NCBI GenBank assembly: GCA_007130855.1
Contig: SLRS01000039.1
Coordinates: 1 to 64,000, forward strand
Origin: Trueperaceae bacterium
GTDB lineage: Bacteria; Deinococcota; Deinococci; Deinococcales; Trueperaceae
Direction of reading: 5' to 3'
DNA: 64,000 bases
The translations under genes and the position numbers were made by a program. Each line of letters opens with the position of its first letter. Position 1 is the first letter of the stretch. The notes beneath the pieces were generated by a model that saw only the letters and a program-made list of their open reading frames with translations, had not been told where the DNA came from and did not search any database. Positions 22,763 to 31,612 of this stretch are shown here, in pieces.

Positions 22763-23692
22763 GTGGTGGCATACCTGCTCGGCCGCCTGGCGAGCGGCGC
22801 CGTGGCCGCCTTGCTGCTCACGGCGGTGGTCAACGGCCTGCTGTCCCTCACACCGGGCGACCCAATGGTGGCGCTATTGGGTCCGGCGGTGCGCAACCTG
22901 CCCGCCGAGCAGCTCGCGCGCCTGCGGAGGGAGGCCGGTCTCGATCGGAGCTGGCCGCAGCACTACGCGCACTTCCTGGCGGGCGCGTGGCGCGGCGATC
23001 TGGGCGTCTCGCGCCGCAGCGGCCGCCCCGTCGCGGTCGAACTCCGCGAGCGGCTGCCGGCCACCGCTGCGCTCACGCTGACGGCGCTGCCGCTGGCGCT
23101 CGCATTGGGGTTGACGGCGGGCGTGGCCGCCGCAGCCCACGCGCGGACCTGGCTCGATACCCTGCTCAGCGCTGCGATCGTGGCCGTTGCAGCCGTGCCG
23201 GTCTACTGGACCGGCTTGCTGCTGCTGCTGGCGTTCTCGCTCGCCCTCGGTTGGCTGCCGTCGTCGGGCAGCGGAGGTTGGCGGCACCTGGTCCTGCCGG
23301 CGGTGACGCTCGGCATCGCCTCCGCCGCGCCACTGGCGCGGATCACCCGCTCGTCGGTGATCGATGCGTTGGCGGAACCGCACGTGGTGGCCGCGCGGGC
23401 CCGGGGGCTCTCGCGCCGGCGGGTGCTGGTGCGCCACGGGCTGCGCAACGCCCTCGTCCCCGTGCTCACCGTGGCCGGCATCGACCTCGGCAGGATGCTC
23501 AGCGGGGTGGTGTTCGTCGAGGCGGTGTTCGCCTGGCCCGGGTTGGGCCGGCTGATGGTCGATGCGATCACGGCACGGGACCTACCGCTCGTGCAGGGCA
23601 TCGTCCTGGCGGGCGCCCTGGCCATGCTGGCGGTCAGCCTGCTGGTGGACCTGGCCTACCTCCGGCTCGACCCCCGCGTGCGGTACCGGTGA
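22763..23692 (+). CDS. ABC transporter permease, DppB/OppB type
   Basis: This 309-residue permease has six or so hydrophobic helices, the typical N-terminus YLLGRLASG...LLSLTPGDPM and the cytoplasmic EAA loop (VVAARARGLSRRRVLVRHGLRNA) that contacts the ATPase. It begins 20 bases after the binding-protein gene. GTG 22763 is taken as start; a second GTG three bases on is equally possible. The ribosome site is weak. It overlaps the next permease by four bases. Confidence 0.88.
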   Translation: MVAYLLGRLASGAVAALLLTAVVNGLLSLTPGDPMVALLGPAVRNLPAEQLARLRREAGLDRSWPQHYAHFLAGAWRGDLGVSRRSGRPVAVELRERLPATAALTLTALPLALALGLTAGVAAAAHARTWLDTLLSAAIVAVAAVPVYWTGLLLLLAFSLALGWLPSSGSGGWRHLVLPAVTLGIASAAPLARITRSSVIDALAEPHVVAARARGLSRRRVLVRHGLRNALVPVLTVAGIDLGRMLSGVVFVEAVFAWPGLGRLMVDAITARDLPLVQGIVLAGALAMLAVSLLVDLAYLRLDPRVRYR

Positions 23693-24582
23693 ACGCACGC
23701 GCGGCGACCGGCAGACCGGCCCGACGGGTGCTCCATCCGTCGGGTGCCCTGGGGGCCGTGCTGCTCGGGCTCTTGATCGGCGCGTCGCTGCTGGCCCCGT
23801 GGCTCTCACCACGGGGACCGGCCGAGGTCGACCTGCGCCGGCGGCTGGCGCCACCCTCGCTGGCGGAGCCGTTCGGGACCGACGAGCTGGGCCGCTCGAC
23901 GCTCGCGCGTGTGCTGCACGGTGGCCGGGTGTCGCTCCTGGTCGCCGTCGTGACGACACTGGCCGCCGCCCTGGCCGGCGGCGCGCTGGGCGCCCTCGCC
24001 GGCGCGGCGCCGGGTCGCTTGGACGCGCTGCTCATGCGCCTGGTGGACGCGCTGCTGATCTGCCCGCCGCTGCTCCTGGCGCTGGCGATCGTCGGCGCGC
24101 TCGGCCCCGGGCTGTGGCAGGCGGCGATCGCGCTGACCGTGGTGGAGACGCCGGTGTTCGCGCGCCTGACGCGCGCCGCCGCCCTGGTGGTGCGTGAACT
24201 GCCGTTCGTGGAGGCCGCCGTCGCCAGCGGCGCCCCCAGCGCTCGGATCTTCGTGCGGCACGTGCTGCCAGCGGCAGCGGGCAGCCTGACGGTGCAGGCG
24301 ACCCTGACGACCGGCTTCGTGGTGGTGGCGATGTCGGGCCTCAGCTTCCTCGGCCTGGGCGTGCAGCCGCCCACCGCCGATTGGGGTGACATGCTGGCGC
24401 GGGCACGGCATCACCTGCTCGACGCTCCATGGCTGATGCTCGCGCCGGGCCTGGCGCTCAGCGCCGCGGTACTCGGCGCCAACTTGCTCGGCGACGCGCT
24501 GCGCGACGCGCTCGGCACGCGGGGGACAACGGCCGGTGCCGCCCGGGGCGCGGCAAGACCGGCGCCGGCGCCCCGTTCCTGA
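23689..24582 (+). CDS. ABC transporter permease, DppC/OppC type
   Basis: This 297-residue partner permease shows the DppC-type N-terminus (HPSGALGAVLLGLLIGASLLAPWL), the FGTDELGRSTLARVLHGGR block and an EAA loop near AVASGAPSARIFVRHVLPA. GTG 23689 overlaps the preceding stop (GTGA). The importer has no ATPase gene beside it; the following gene is convergent and unrelated, so the ATPases must be coded elsewhere or shared with another importer. Confidence 0.88.
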   Translation: MNARAATGRPARRVLHPSGALGAVLLGLLIGASLLAPWLSPRGPAEVDLRRRLAPPSLAEPFGTDELGRSTLARVLHGGRVSLLVAVVTTLAAALAGGALGALAGAAPGRLDALLMRLVDALLICPPLLLALAIVGALGPGLWQAAIALTVVETPVFARLTRAAALVVRELPFVEAAVASGAPSARIFVRHVLPAAAGSLTVQATLTTGFVVVAMSGLSFLGLGVQPPTADWGDMLARARHHLLDAPWLMLAPGLALSAAVLGANLLGDALRDALGTRGTTAGAARGAARPAPAPRS

Positions 24583-24589
24583 GCCGCCC

Positions 24590-27500
24590 TCAGGCGCCCT
24601 CGAGCGCCGACCTCACCGTGCGCACCAGTGCCCGAGCCTCGCTCCAAGTCGCCTCGCGGCTCGACGCCGGCCGCGGGCGCAGCGGCTCGATGCCGGCCAA
24701 CCGCCGCCGCAGCACGAACGCGGCAGCCGGGTGACCGGCAGACCAAACCGACACCTCCCGGGCGAGGACCGCCGGCAGCAGCGGCCCCGCCGCCACGCAC
24801 ACCTGTAGCAGCGCCGGGAGGAAGCGCCAAGCCATCACGAGCTCGAGCGCTTCGAGCAGGTCGCGGCGCGCGGCCGGGCGCTCATGCATAGCCAGTGCCA
24901 CCTCGGCGCTCTCCACGAGCGTCTGCACGCGCTCGAGATGCCCGTCGCGTCCGCGGCGCGCTGATGCGGTTGCGGCTAAGGCCAGATCGGCGCAGCCGCG
25001 CCCGACCACCAGGTCACCGTGCTCGCGCGCGATGAGGCTGCGCAGCAGCATGCCGCGCACCGAGCGCGCCGCCTCGCTGCCCGGCGCCACGACCGCCTCG
25101 GCCTCCGCCATCGCGCCGCGCAGCCACAGGATCGTCGCGAGCAGCGCCAGCAAGTCGGGCTCGACGTGAGGGAAGAGGGTTCGGTAGGGCGGCCAGAGCG
25201 TGAGGGCTTCGCGCGCTTGAGCCTCGGCGCTCGCGAGATCGCCGGCCGAGACCCGCACCTCGGCGGCCAGGCGCATGAGGTCGACCAGGTAGAACGCCAC
25301 GGTTCGTTGCTGCCGCTGGCGCTCGAGGGCCCCGTCGATGAGCGCCAGGGCGGGACCGTACTCGCCGTAGGTGCGGGCGACGAAGCCGCCGTAGTCGGAG
25401 TCGGCCTGGATCTCGTGCTCCTCGTTTCCCGTTTCCCGGCGGTTGTCGGCGCCGATCCGGTAGAGGCGCTCGCGCTCCGCGGGATCGTCGGCCAGCGACT
25501 GGAGCTTGTGCAGGGCCATCCCGAGCAGGTGCAACTCGCCGAGCTCGCGGAAGGCGTCGACCGCCTCCTCGAGGCTGGCGCGTGCCTGATCGGTGCGCCC
25601 CAACGACCAGGCCGACTCCGAGAACAGCAGCAGCCCCCAGGCCAGCGAGAAGCGGTCGCCGTGACGCCGGAGGATCGCGACCGCCCGGCGCCGGCGCAGG
25701 TACGCCTCCTGGTGCCGTCCCGCGAACTCCGCCATCGACGACTCGTGGACCTCGAGCAGCCCCCACGTGGCCGAGTCACGCGGCACGCGCGCCAAACCTT
25801 CACGCAGCAGTTCGATCCACCGCAGCGGCCGCCCCGCGTCGAGGTACGAGAGCCCGAAGTGCGCGCCGCCCTTCTCGAGCGCCTCCCACCAACCGGCATC
25901 GAGGGCGTACGCCCAGGCCGCCTCCAGGTTGTCGTGCTCCGCGCGCAGCGCCAGGATCGCGGCGCGGTGGTGGTTCTGCTGCCCGGCGTCCTCCCAACGC
26001 GCCAGGTAGGCGCAGAACCAGCGCGCATGGCGCTCGCGCGCGGCGGCGAAGCGGTCCGGGTCCGCGCCGGCGCGCGCTCGCACGAACGCCTCGAGCAGCG
26101 GATGCTGGAAGAACCTGCCGGAAGCGTCGAGCGACACGAACGACTTGTTTCGCAACGCCAGCAGGAGCGGCCGGCCCACCTCCGCGACCTCGCGCGCCGC
26201 GACCTCGGTGAAGCCACCACGAAACGCGGCGAGCCGGCACAGCGCGGCACGCTCGGCCGAGGTCAAGGCCCGCCAGGAGGCGACGAACACCACCTCCATG
26301 CTGACGTGTCGCGGCTCCTGCTCCTCCTCGGTCGCGGCCAGCACCACCGCACCATCCGCTTCGAGCTCGGCGGCGATCCCCTCGATCGAGAACACCCGCA
26401 ACCAGCCGGCGGCCAGCTCCAACGCGAGCGGCATCCCCGCAGTGAGGCGGCACACCCGCACCACCGCTTCGGCGTGCCGGTCCAGATCGAGGTCGAGCCC
26501 CACCCTACGGGCCCGGTGCAGCAGCAACGCGACCGCGCCGTACGACGCCAGGTCCGGCTCGTGCGCGCCCTCGGGTACGGCCAGCCCCTGTAGGTCGAAC
26601 ACCGCCTCGTCGGCGAGGCCGACGCGTTCACGCGACGTGAGCAGCCACGCCACGCCCGGTGCCAGCGCCCGCAGGCGCGCGACCAGCTGCGCGATACCCG
26701 GCAGATGCTCGACGTTGTCGACGACGACCAGCATGCGCCGGCCGGCGAGTGCCTCGGCCACCTGCTCGAGCGGCGAGCGCAGCGGCACCTGCTCGAGCCC
26801 CAGCGCCTCGAGCAACGCCGGGCCGACCTGGTCGAGCGCGGTGGCGTTGGCCAACCTGACGATTGCGACACCGTCGGCGAAGCGCGGCTGGAGACGGTCG
26901 GCCACCTCGAGCGCCAGCCGCGTCTTCCCCATCCCACCAGCTGCCAACAGCGTCACCACGGGATCAGTGCCTTCGGACAGCAGTGCCTCGAGGCGTACCA
27001 GCTCGGCCTCGCGGCCGACGAACCCCAGGCCACGCGACCGCTGCCGCGCGGGCCGTGCGAACGCCTCGCGCGCCTCGCGTGCGAGGCTCGAGCCCGTCGG
27101 TGGGTCGGACGCGGCGCCCCGCAAGCCCTCCACCAACGCCAACGTCGCGTGCTCGGGTGGCAACCCGAACTCGCTCGCCAGGCGCGCCTCGAAGGCCGCG
27201 AAGCGCGTCAGCGCCGCCGTGCGCCGGCCGATGCGGGCACAGGCGGCGAGCCACAGCCGCAGGACTTCCTCGTCGAGTGGCGCACCGGCCAGCCATCCTT
27301 CGAGCCAGGCGACGACCTCGGCCGCATGTCCCGCACTCGCTCGGCGCTCGGCGACCTCGAGGACCACCGAACGACAGCGCTCGATCCAGGCGGCACGCTC
27401 GAGTTCCAACCAGCTCTCGAACTCGGGGGCCGAGGGTAGCCTGAAGCCTTCCAGGAACACCCTGGGCCAGAGGCCGCCGACCTGCTCGAGGCGTCCGTGC

Positions 27501-27805
27501 TCGAGCGCGTCGGCCCAGCCGCGTACGTCGGTCTCGACGAGCCATCGCAGCCGCGTCCGCTCGATCTCGAGTCCGCTGCCGAACGGCAGGGCCCGAACGG
27601 CGACCAGCAGTTGCCGCAGGTTGGCCCGGCCCCGGTGCTCCTCGGAGTCGGGCCAGAAGAGGTAGAGCAAGTCGTCCCGCACGACCCAGGTGCCGGCGTG
27701 CGCCAGGAAGTAGAGCAGCGCGCTGCGCCGGTCCGCTGCCGGTTCCCAGCGGCGCTCGCCGATCCGAATCGAAGGCGGCCCGAGCAGACATACGCTGGCC
27801 TGCAT
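24590..27805 (-). CDS. SARP-type transcriptional regulator with NB-ARC ATPase and TPR domains
   Basis: This 1071-residue regulator has an OmpR-like DNA-binding domain (about 1-95), a bacterial transcriptional activation domain (about 96-230), an NB-ARC-type ATPase with P-loop GGMGKT at 290-295 and Walker B-like LVVVDNVEHL, and a long helical TPR-like C-terminus. It resembles AfsR-type proteins of Streptomyces. ATG 27805 lies five bases after TATGAT, so its message is probably leaderless. An array of 11-bp-spaced direct repeats lies 22-75 bases upstream of the -10 and may be its own binding site. Neighbours are a transporter and an amidohydrolase, not a biosynthetic cluster. Confidence 0.87.
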   Translation of the reverse strand: MQASVCLLGPPSIRIGERRWEPAADRRSALLYFLAHAGTWVVRDDLLYLFWPDSEEHRGRANLRQLLVAVRALPFGSGLEIERTRLRWLVETDVRGWADALEHGRLEQVGGLWPRVFLEGFRLPSAPEFESWLELERAAWIERCRSVVLEVAERRASAGHAAEVVAWLEGWLAGAPLDEEVLRLWLAACARIGRRTAALTRFAAFEARLASEFGLPPEHATLALVEGLRGAASDPPTGSSLAREAREAFARPARQRSRGLGFVGREAELVRLEALLSEGTDPVVTLLAAGGMGKTRLALEVADRLQPRFADGVAIVRLANATALDQVGPALLEALGLEQVPLRSPLEQVAEALAGRRMLVVVDNVEHLPGIAQLVARLRALAPGVAWLLTSRERVGLADEAVFDLQGLAVPEGAHEPDLASYGAVALLLHRARRVGLDLDLDRHAEAVVRVCRLTAGMPLALELAAGWLRVFSIEGIAAELEADGAVVLAATEEEQEPRHVSMEVVFVASWRALTSAERAALCRLAAFRGGFTEVAAREVAEVGRPLLLALRNKSFVSLDASGRFFQHPLLEAFVRARAGADPDRFAAARERHARWFCAYLARWEDAGQQNHHRAAILALRAEHDNLEAAWAYALDAGWWEALEKGGAHFGLSYLDAGRPLRWIELLREGLARVPRDSATWGLLEVHESSMAEFAGRHQEAYLRRRRAVAILRRHGDRFSLAWGLLLFSESAWSLGRTDQARASLEEAVDAFRELGELHLLGMALHKLQSLADDPAERERLYRIGADNRRETGNEEHEIQADSDYGGFVARTYGEYGPALALIDGALERQRQQRTVAFYLVDLMRLAAEVRVSAGDLASAEAQAREALTLWPPYRTLFPHVEPDLLALLATILWLRGAMAEAEAVVAPGSEAARSVRGMLLRSLIAREHGDLVVGRGCADLALAATASARRGRDGHLERVQTLVESAEVALAMHERPAARRDLLEALELVMAWRFLPALLQVCVAAGPLLPAVLAREVSVWSAGHPAAAFVLRRRLAGIEPLRPRPASSREATWSEARALVRTVRSALEGA

Positions 27806-27810
27806 ATGTC

Positions 27811-27816
27811 ATCATA
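27811..27816 (-). promoter_or_regulatory. Leaderless promoter of the SARP gene
   Basis: Minus-strand TATGAT, the closest match to the consensus -10 among the leaderless set, ends five bases before ATG 27805. No clear -35 is present, in keeping with activator dependence. Confidence 0.6.
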
Positions 27817-27837
27817 CAAGCGTCTCCCCCAGCCGCG

Positions 27838-27892
27838 TTCACCGACCCGGCCGGCCCGCCTCACGCTGGGATCACGCTCCGTTCACGCCGCT
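27838..27892 (+). promoter_or_regulatory. 11-bp-spaced direct repeats, candidate SARP operator
   Basis: TCACGCT starts at 27861 and 27872, TCACGCC at 27883, each exactly 11 bp apart, and a weaker TCACCGA starts at 27839, which is 22 bp before the first. Heptamers repeated every 11 bp are the known form of SARP binding sites in Streptomyces. The array sits in the only intergenic space next to the SARP gene. Confidence 0.5.
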
Positions 27893-27979
27893 CCCGCTAC
27901 GCTGCCACCGGGCGGTCGACCGCTACCTCCGATCGCCCGATCTCCATGCCAGCGGCGGCCGACCAAGCATCGTGCCGCC

Positions 27980-28009
27980 GCTCCTCGTGGCGCGGCTCCT
28001 CGTGGCGCG
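27980..28009 (+). repeat. Two tandem 15-bp units
   Basis: GCTCCTCGTGGCGCG occurs twice back to back in the non-coding space after the amidohydrolase gene. No function is evident; slippage is the likely cause. Confidence 0.85.
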
Positions 28010-28041
28010 GCCGAAGTCCGCCCGAAAGCGACCGGCCCGCC

Positions 28042-29631
28042 CTAGGCTTGCTCCCGGTAGGTGAAACGGCCTGCCGACAGCGTCGCAAGCACCCGCAAGT
28101 CGTCGAGCGACTCGAGCGGATCGTGGTCGAGCACCACCAGGTCGGCATCGAAGCCGACACGCACGATGCCGGAGCGGTGAGCCCGGCCGATCGCGGCGGC
28201 CGCACCGTGGGTGAATGCCCGCAGCGCGGTCTCGGTGTCGAGCGCCTCGTCGAGCGGCAACACGGTGCCGTCGGCCCCGCGGCGCCGCACCGCCGCGCGC
28301 AGACCCTCGATCACGTCGGGCGGGGCGACCGGGGCGTCCGAGCCGAAAGCCAGGACCGCGCCGGCGGCGGCGAGCGACCGCATCGGGAAGGCGCGGTCCT
28401 GGCGATCGCCGAGCGCGGACACGATCGAGGCCGCATCGAAGGTGAGGTGGATCGGCTGCATCGAGGCCACCACCCCCAGCCGACCGAGCCGCGCCACGTC
28501 ATCAGGGTGGGCGTGCTGGACGTGCTCGACCCGCGGCAGCAGGCCGGCCGGCCGCCACACGTCAGCGCTCCGTTCGAGCGCGTCCGCGACGGCGCGCACC
28601 GCGGCGTCGCCGATCGCGTGCGTGACGGGCGCGAATCCCGCCTCGGCGACGAGCCGGAAACGCTCGTGCAGCACCTCGGGCGGCTCGACCGGCATGCCGC
28701 GGTCGCCGGTTCCCAGGTAGGGCTCGAGCATCAAGGCCGTGCGGCTCCCCAGGGCGCCGTCCGCGAAGAACTTGGCGCCGCCGACGCTGAAGCGTGCGCC
28801 GCCATGGCCGGTCGCCAGGCCGATGGCGGCCGCGTGCTCGACGTCGGCGTGCGGAATGCAGGCCCAGACCCGCAGTGGGTAGTCGTCGCCCGAGGCCGCG
28901 TCGGCGAAGGCGCGCCAAGCGGCCGGCGCCTCGTACGCCATGTGATGGACGGTGGTGACGCCGCGCCTGGCGAAGTCGGCGCCGGCGGCACGCACGGCCG
29001 CGGCGAGCGTGGCGGCATCTGGCGCCGGCATCGCGCGCGCGACGAGGCCTACGGCGTGCTCGACCAGGTAGCCGCTCGGCTCGCCGGTGGCGTCGCGGAC
29101 GATGGTGCCATGCTCGGGATCGGGCGTGCGGCTGTCGATGCCGGCCGCTCGCAAGGCGCCGCCGCTGGCCCAGCCGGCGTGGAGGTCTTGGGAGCGCAAC
29201 AAGACCGGGTGGTGGGGCGCAACGGCGTCGAGCGCCGCCGCCGAGAGCGCGCTCGTGTCACCGGCAGGCACGCCCCAGCGCTGGAGTGCGAAGCCCGCCC
29301 CGGTGATCCAGGTTCCCGCGGGCTGCGTCCGCGCCCGCTCGGCGACGCGCGTCAGGGCCACGCCCATCGTGGCAGCGTCGTGCAGGTCGATGGCCGACAG
29401 CGAGATGCCATGCTGGCCGAGGTGCACGTGCGCATCGTGGAAGCCGGGGAGGAGGCAGCCGCCGGGGAGCGTCACCACTTCGGTAGCGTGCCCGCGCCAG
29501 GCGAGCACCTCGTCGCGCCGGCCGACGGCCACCACTCGGCCGCCTGCCAACGCGACGGCGTCGGCTACGGCCGCAGCCTTGGGGTCGAGCGTGCGCACGC
29601 GTTCGGGGAGCACGATCAGATCGGCGGTCAT
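28042..29631 (-). CDS. Amidohydrolase, YtcJ-like metal-dependent hydrolase
   Basis: This 529-residue protein belongs to the amidohydrolase superfamily, YtcJ/exoenzyme-regulatory-like group. The first metal motif is HDAHVH (about 71-76, in PGFHDAHVHLG), later ligands include HHMAYE, a VEHVQHAHP block and a terminal FGSDAPVAPP aspartate. The substrate is probably an N-acyl or cyclic amide compound, but cannot be named. No signal peptide is seen. ATG 29631 is chosen since TAGACT ends five bases before it; this shortens the open frame, which runs on upstream. It is followed on the same strand by non-coding DNA and the SARP gene. Confidence 0.85.
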   Translation of the reverse strand: MTADLIVLPERVRTLDPKAAAVADAVALAGGRVVAVGRRDEVLAWRGHATEVVTLPGGCLLPGFHDAHVHLGQHGISLSAIDLHDAATMGVALTRVAERARTQPAGTWITGAGFALQRWGVPAGDTSALSAAALDAVAPHHPVLLRSQDLHAGWASGGALRAAGIDSRTPDPEHGTIVRDATGEPSGYLVEHAVGLVARAMPAPDAATLAAAVRAAGADFARRGVTTVHHMAYEAPAAWRAFADAASGDDYPLRVWACIPHADVEHAAAIGLATGHGGARFSVGGAKFFADGALGSRTALMLEPYLGTGDRGMPVEPPEVLHERFRLVAEAGFAPVTHAIGDAAVRAVADALERSADVWRPAGLLPRVEHVQHAHPDDVARLGRLGVVASMQPIHLTFDAASIVSALGDRQDRAFPMRSLAAAGAVLAFGSDAPVAPPDVIEGLRAAVRRRGADGTVLPLDEALDTETALRAFTHGAAAAIGRAHRSGIVRVGFDADLVVLDHDPLESLDDLRVLATLSAGRFTYREQA

Positions 29632-29636
29632 GGGCG

Positions 29637-29642
29637 AGTCTA
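29637..29642 (-). promoter_or_regulatory. Leaderless promoter of the amidohydrolase
   Basis: Minus-strand TAGACT ends five bases before ATG 29631 and fixes this start within a longer open frame. Confidence 0.55.
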
Positions 29643-29660
29643 CCGGCCCCGCACCCCGGC

Positions 29661-29999
29661 TCAGCGACCGCCGAAGGCGGTGGCGAGCGCCACGAGCGCG
29701 TCGAAGTCGTCGGGCATGACCGGGTCGTCGAGGGCGGCGCGGTTGCGACGCACTTCGCCACAGCGCTCGCAGCGGTGGACGATCACCCACCCTTTCTTCC
29801 CCGAGTGCTCGACCGCCGTGGGCACCAGCAATCCCTGGCAAGGATTGGCCCGGTCACCTGGGTGCACGTCCACGTGGCGCGAGTGCAGGCAGTGCGGGCA
29901 ATGGTTGCGGTACGAGCCGTTCGCCAACGGCGCCACGCTGGCACCGCAGACGTCGCAGGTGAAGCCCTGGTTGCTGCCGATGGCCACGAAGCGCCGCAC
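29661..29999 (-). CDS. RNHCP-domain zinc-ribbon protein
   Basis: This 112-residue protein carries the RNHCP signature (SYRNHCPHCLHSRHVD) that names its family, plus two further cysteine pairs (CDVCG near the N-terminus, CERCG later), so it should bind one or two zinc ions. The family's role is unknown; the fold suggests RNA or nucleotide binding. GTG 29999 lies six bases after TAGACT, giving a leaderless message. It stands alone between the photolyase (upstream, same strand) and the amidohydrolase. Confidence 0.85.
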   Translation of the reverse strand: MRRFVAIGSNQGFTCDVCGASVAPLANGSYRNHCPHCLHSRHVDVHPGDRANPCQGLLVPTAVEHSGKKGWVIVHRCERCGEVRRNRAALDDPVMPDDFDALVALATAFGGR

Positions 30000-30005
30000 G
30001 ACCGC

Positions 30006-30011
30006 AGTCTA
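30006..30011 (-). promoter_or_regulatory. Leaderless promoter of the RNHCP gene
   Basis: Minus-strand TAGACT ends six bases before GTG 29999. A 13-bp tandem repeat lies immediately upstream. Confidence 0.55.
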
Positions 30012-30017
30012 GCGCCG

Positions 30018-30043
30018 CGCGTCAGGCGCGCGCGTCAGGCGCA
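30018..30043 (+). repeat. Two tandem 13-bp units at the photolyase 3' end
   Basis: CGCGTCAGGCGCG is followed directly by CGCGTCAGGCGCA. The photolyase stop codon (TCA on the plus strand, 30035-30037) lies in the second copy, and the first copy lies between the gene end and the RNHCP promoter. Confidence 0.8.
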
Positions 30044-31504
30044 CGCGCCGTCGTCGATCGAGCGCGCCGCGACCCGCCGCTCGACCTCGGCCACGTAGGC
30101 GTCGGGATCGGCCTTGCGCTTCAGGCCGGCGGCCGTCATGCTGCGGACGGTACCGAACACCGGTCGCTCGGGCCAGGGCCGATCGTGCCGGCCGTACACC
30201 CAGGCGATGCCAGCGTAGCCGTTCGGGTCGCGGCCATCGACGAAGTAGCGGTCGTTGAGCTCGCGGCTGAGGTCGAAGCCGGCCTCGGGTTCGGGGCTCC
30301 AGGCCAGGATGCGCTTTCCCCAGTACATGCGCATGTGGTTGTGCATGTATCCCGTCTCGCGCATCTCGCGCATGGCGGCATTCCAGTACGGATCGTGTGT
30401 GGCGCCGGCCTCGAGCTCGGCGGCCGTGTAGACGTGCTCGCGCCGATCCGGCGCGTGCTTCGCCAGCGTCGCCCGGGCCCACGCCGGCAGGGCCTCGTAG
30501 CGGTCGTAGCGGGGCTCGAACCAGGCGTGGTTGAGCGCCAACTCGCGCCGCACGAGGAGCTGCTCGACGAAGCCGTCGGCCGCCTCCGCGGGCGCCGCGG
30601 CGCGCTCGGCGCCGCGGCGCACCTCACGCAGGACCCGTACCGGCGAGAGCTGCCCGTAGTGCAGGTACATGCCGAGGTACGAGACGGCGCCGCGCTCCGG
30701 CGCTCCGCGATCGTGTTCAAAGCGCCACAAGACGCCCCGGACGAAGCGCTCGAGCGCCGCTGCCGCCGCGCGCTCGCCGCCCTGGAACCAGTCGCTGACG
30801 CTCGCCGCGCGGGGATCGGCCCGCAGCCGGCGCGCCAGCACGAGCGGCTCGTCGAGGGCGTCGGCGACGTCCTCTCCCGCCCCCGGGACCACCGCATCCG
30901 GCCCCCACGCTCGCGCGGGCTCCACCCGGGGCGGCAGTGCGGCACAGCGCTCGACGTGACGCCAGAGCTTGGTACGCAGCGTCCGCGCGGCGTACTCCAC
31001 CTTGTCGCTGGCGACCCCGACCGGCACGATCGCCTCGCCCTCCACCTCGACCACGCCGACGCCGGCCTCACGCGCGACGCGCTCGCGCCATGCGCGCTGG
31101 TGGCGCAGGTAGCCGCGATCGCACACGAGCGCCGCGGCACCGCCGGCGGCCCCCAGGGCGACCTCGTCGGGTGCGCCGAGCCGACAGGCGAAGCCGATGC
31201 CACGCTCGCGCAGCGCGTCGCGCACCTCGCGGAGCCCTTCGAGCATGAAAACGAAGGCGCGCTCGGTGGCACCGGGGTAGCCGGCATCGAGACCGAAGAC
31301 CACGCAGGTGGGCCGGTCCCAGTGCGACGCCAATGCCAGGGCGTGCTCGAGCGCAGGGTTGTCGTGCGCGCGCTGAGCCTGCTGCATCCAGTAGACCACC
31401 GGGCCCGCGGTCACGCTGTCGGCGTCGCGCAGCACATGGAGACGCTCGGCCGGCGTGACCTCCGGCATGGCCAGGAACGTGCGCCGCGGATCCGCTGGTG
31501 CCAT
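30035..31504 (-). CDS. phr: Class II CPD photolyase
   Basis: This 489-residue flavoenzyme would repair UV cyclobutane pyrimidine dimers using blue light. Class II features are plain: the N-terminal VVYWMQQAQRAHDNPAL block and, near the C-terminus, DPYWNAAMREM...HNHMRMYWGKRILAW, which forms part of the FAD pocket and differs from class I. ATG 31504 is selected because TAGGAT ends five bases before it. The same frame remains open for another 1600 bases upstream, but that is a shadow of the opposite-strand ABC-F gene. It is divergent from that gene. Confidence 0.92.
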   Translation of the reverse strand: MAPADPRRTFLAMPEVTPAERLHVLRDADSVTAGPVVYWMQQAQRAHDNPALEHALALASHWDRPTCVVFGLDAGYPGATERAFVFMLEGLREVRDALRERGIGFACRLGAPDEVALGAAGGAAALVCDRGYLRHQRAWRERVAREAGVGVVEVEGEAIVPVGVASDKVEYAARTLRTKLWRHVERCAALPPRVEPARAWGPDAVVPGAGEDVADALDEPLVLARRLRADPRAASVSDWFQGGERAAAAALERFVRGVLWRFEHDRGAPERGAVSYLGMYLHYGQLSPVRVLREVRRGAERAAAPAEAADGFVEQLLVRRELALNHAWFEPRYDRYEALPAWARATLAKHAPDRREHVYTAAELEAGATHDPYWNAAMREMRETGYMHNHMRMYWGKRILAWSPEPEAGFDLSRELNDRYFVDGRDPNGYAGIAWVYGRHDRPWPERPVFGTVRSMTAAGLKRKADPDAYVAEVERRVAARSIDDGACA

Positions 31505-31509
31505 GCTGC

Positions 31510-31515
31510 ATCCTA
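31510..31515 (-). promoter_or_regulatory. Leaderless promoter of the photolyase
   Basis: Minus-strand TAGGAT ends five bases before ATG 31504. Confidence 0.55.
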
Positions 31516-31577
31516 GGAGGCGCAGCCGACACGCGACCGTCGGCACGCCACCAATGCCGCGCGGGCCTGGGTCCACG

Positions 31578-31583
31578 TACGAT
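31578..31583 (+). promoter_or_regulatory. -10 element of the ABC-F gene
   Basis: TACGAT lies 29 bases before ATG 31613. The resulting leader is about 20 bases, with only a weak ribosome site (GGGGCGA). Confidence 0.35.
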
Positions 31584-31612
31584 GGGGGGCGCCCGACCCG
31601 GGGCGAACCGCG

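Noticed and set aside
24590-31504. Secondary-metabolite cluster around the SARP regulator
   Set aside because: Neighbours are an importer, an amidohydrolase, a zinc-ribbon protein and a photolyase; no synthase-type genes are present.
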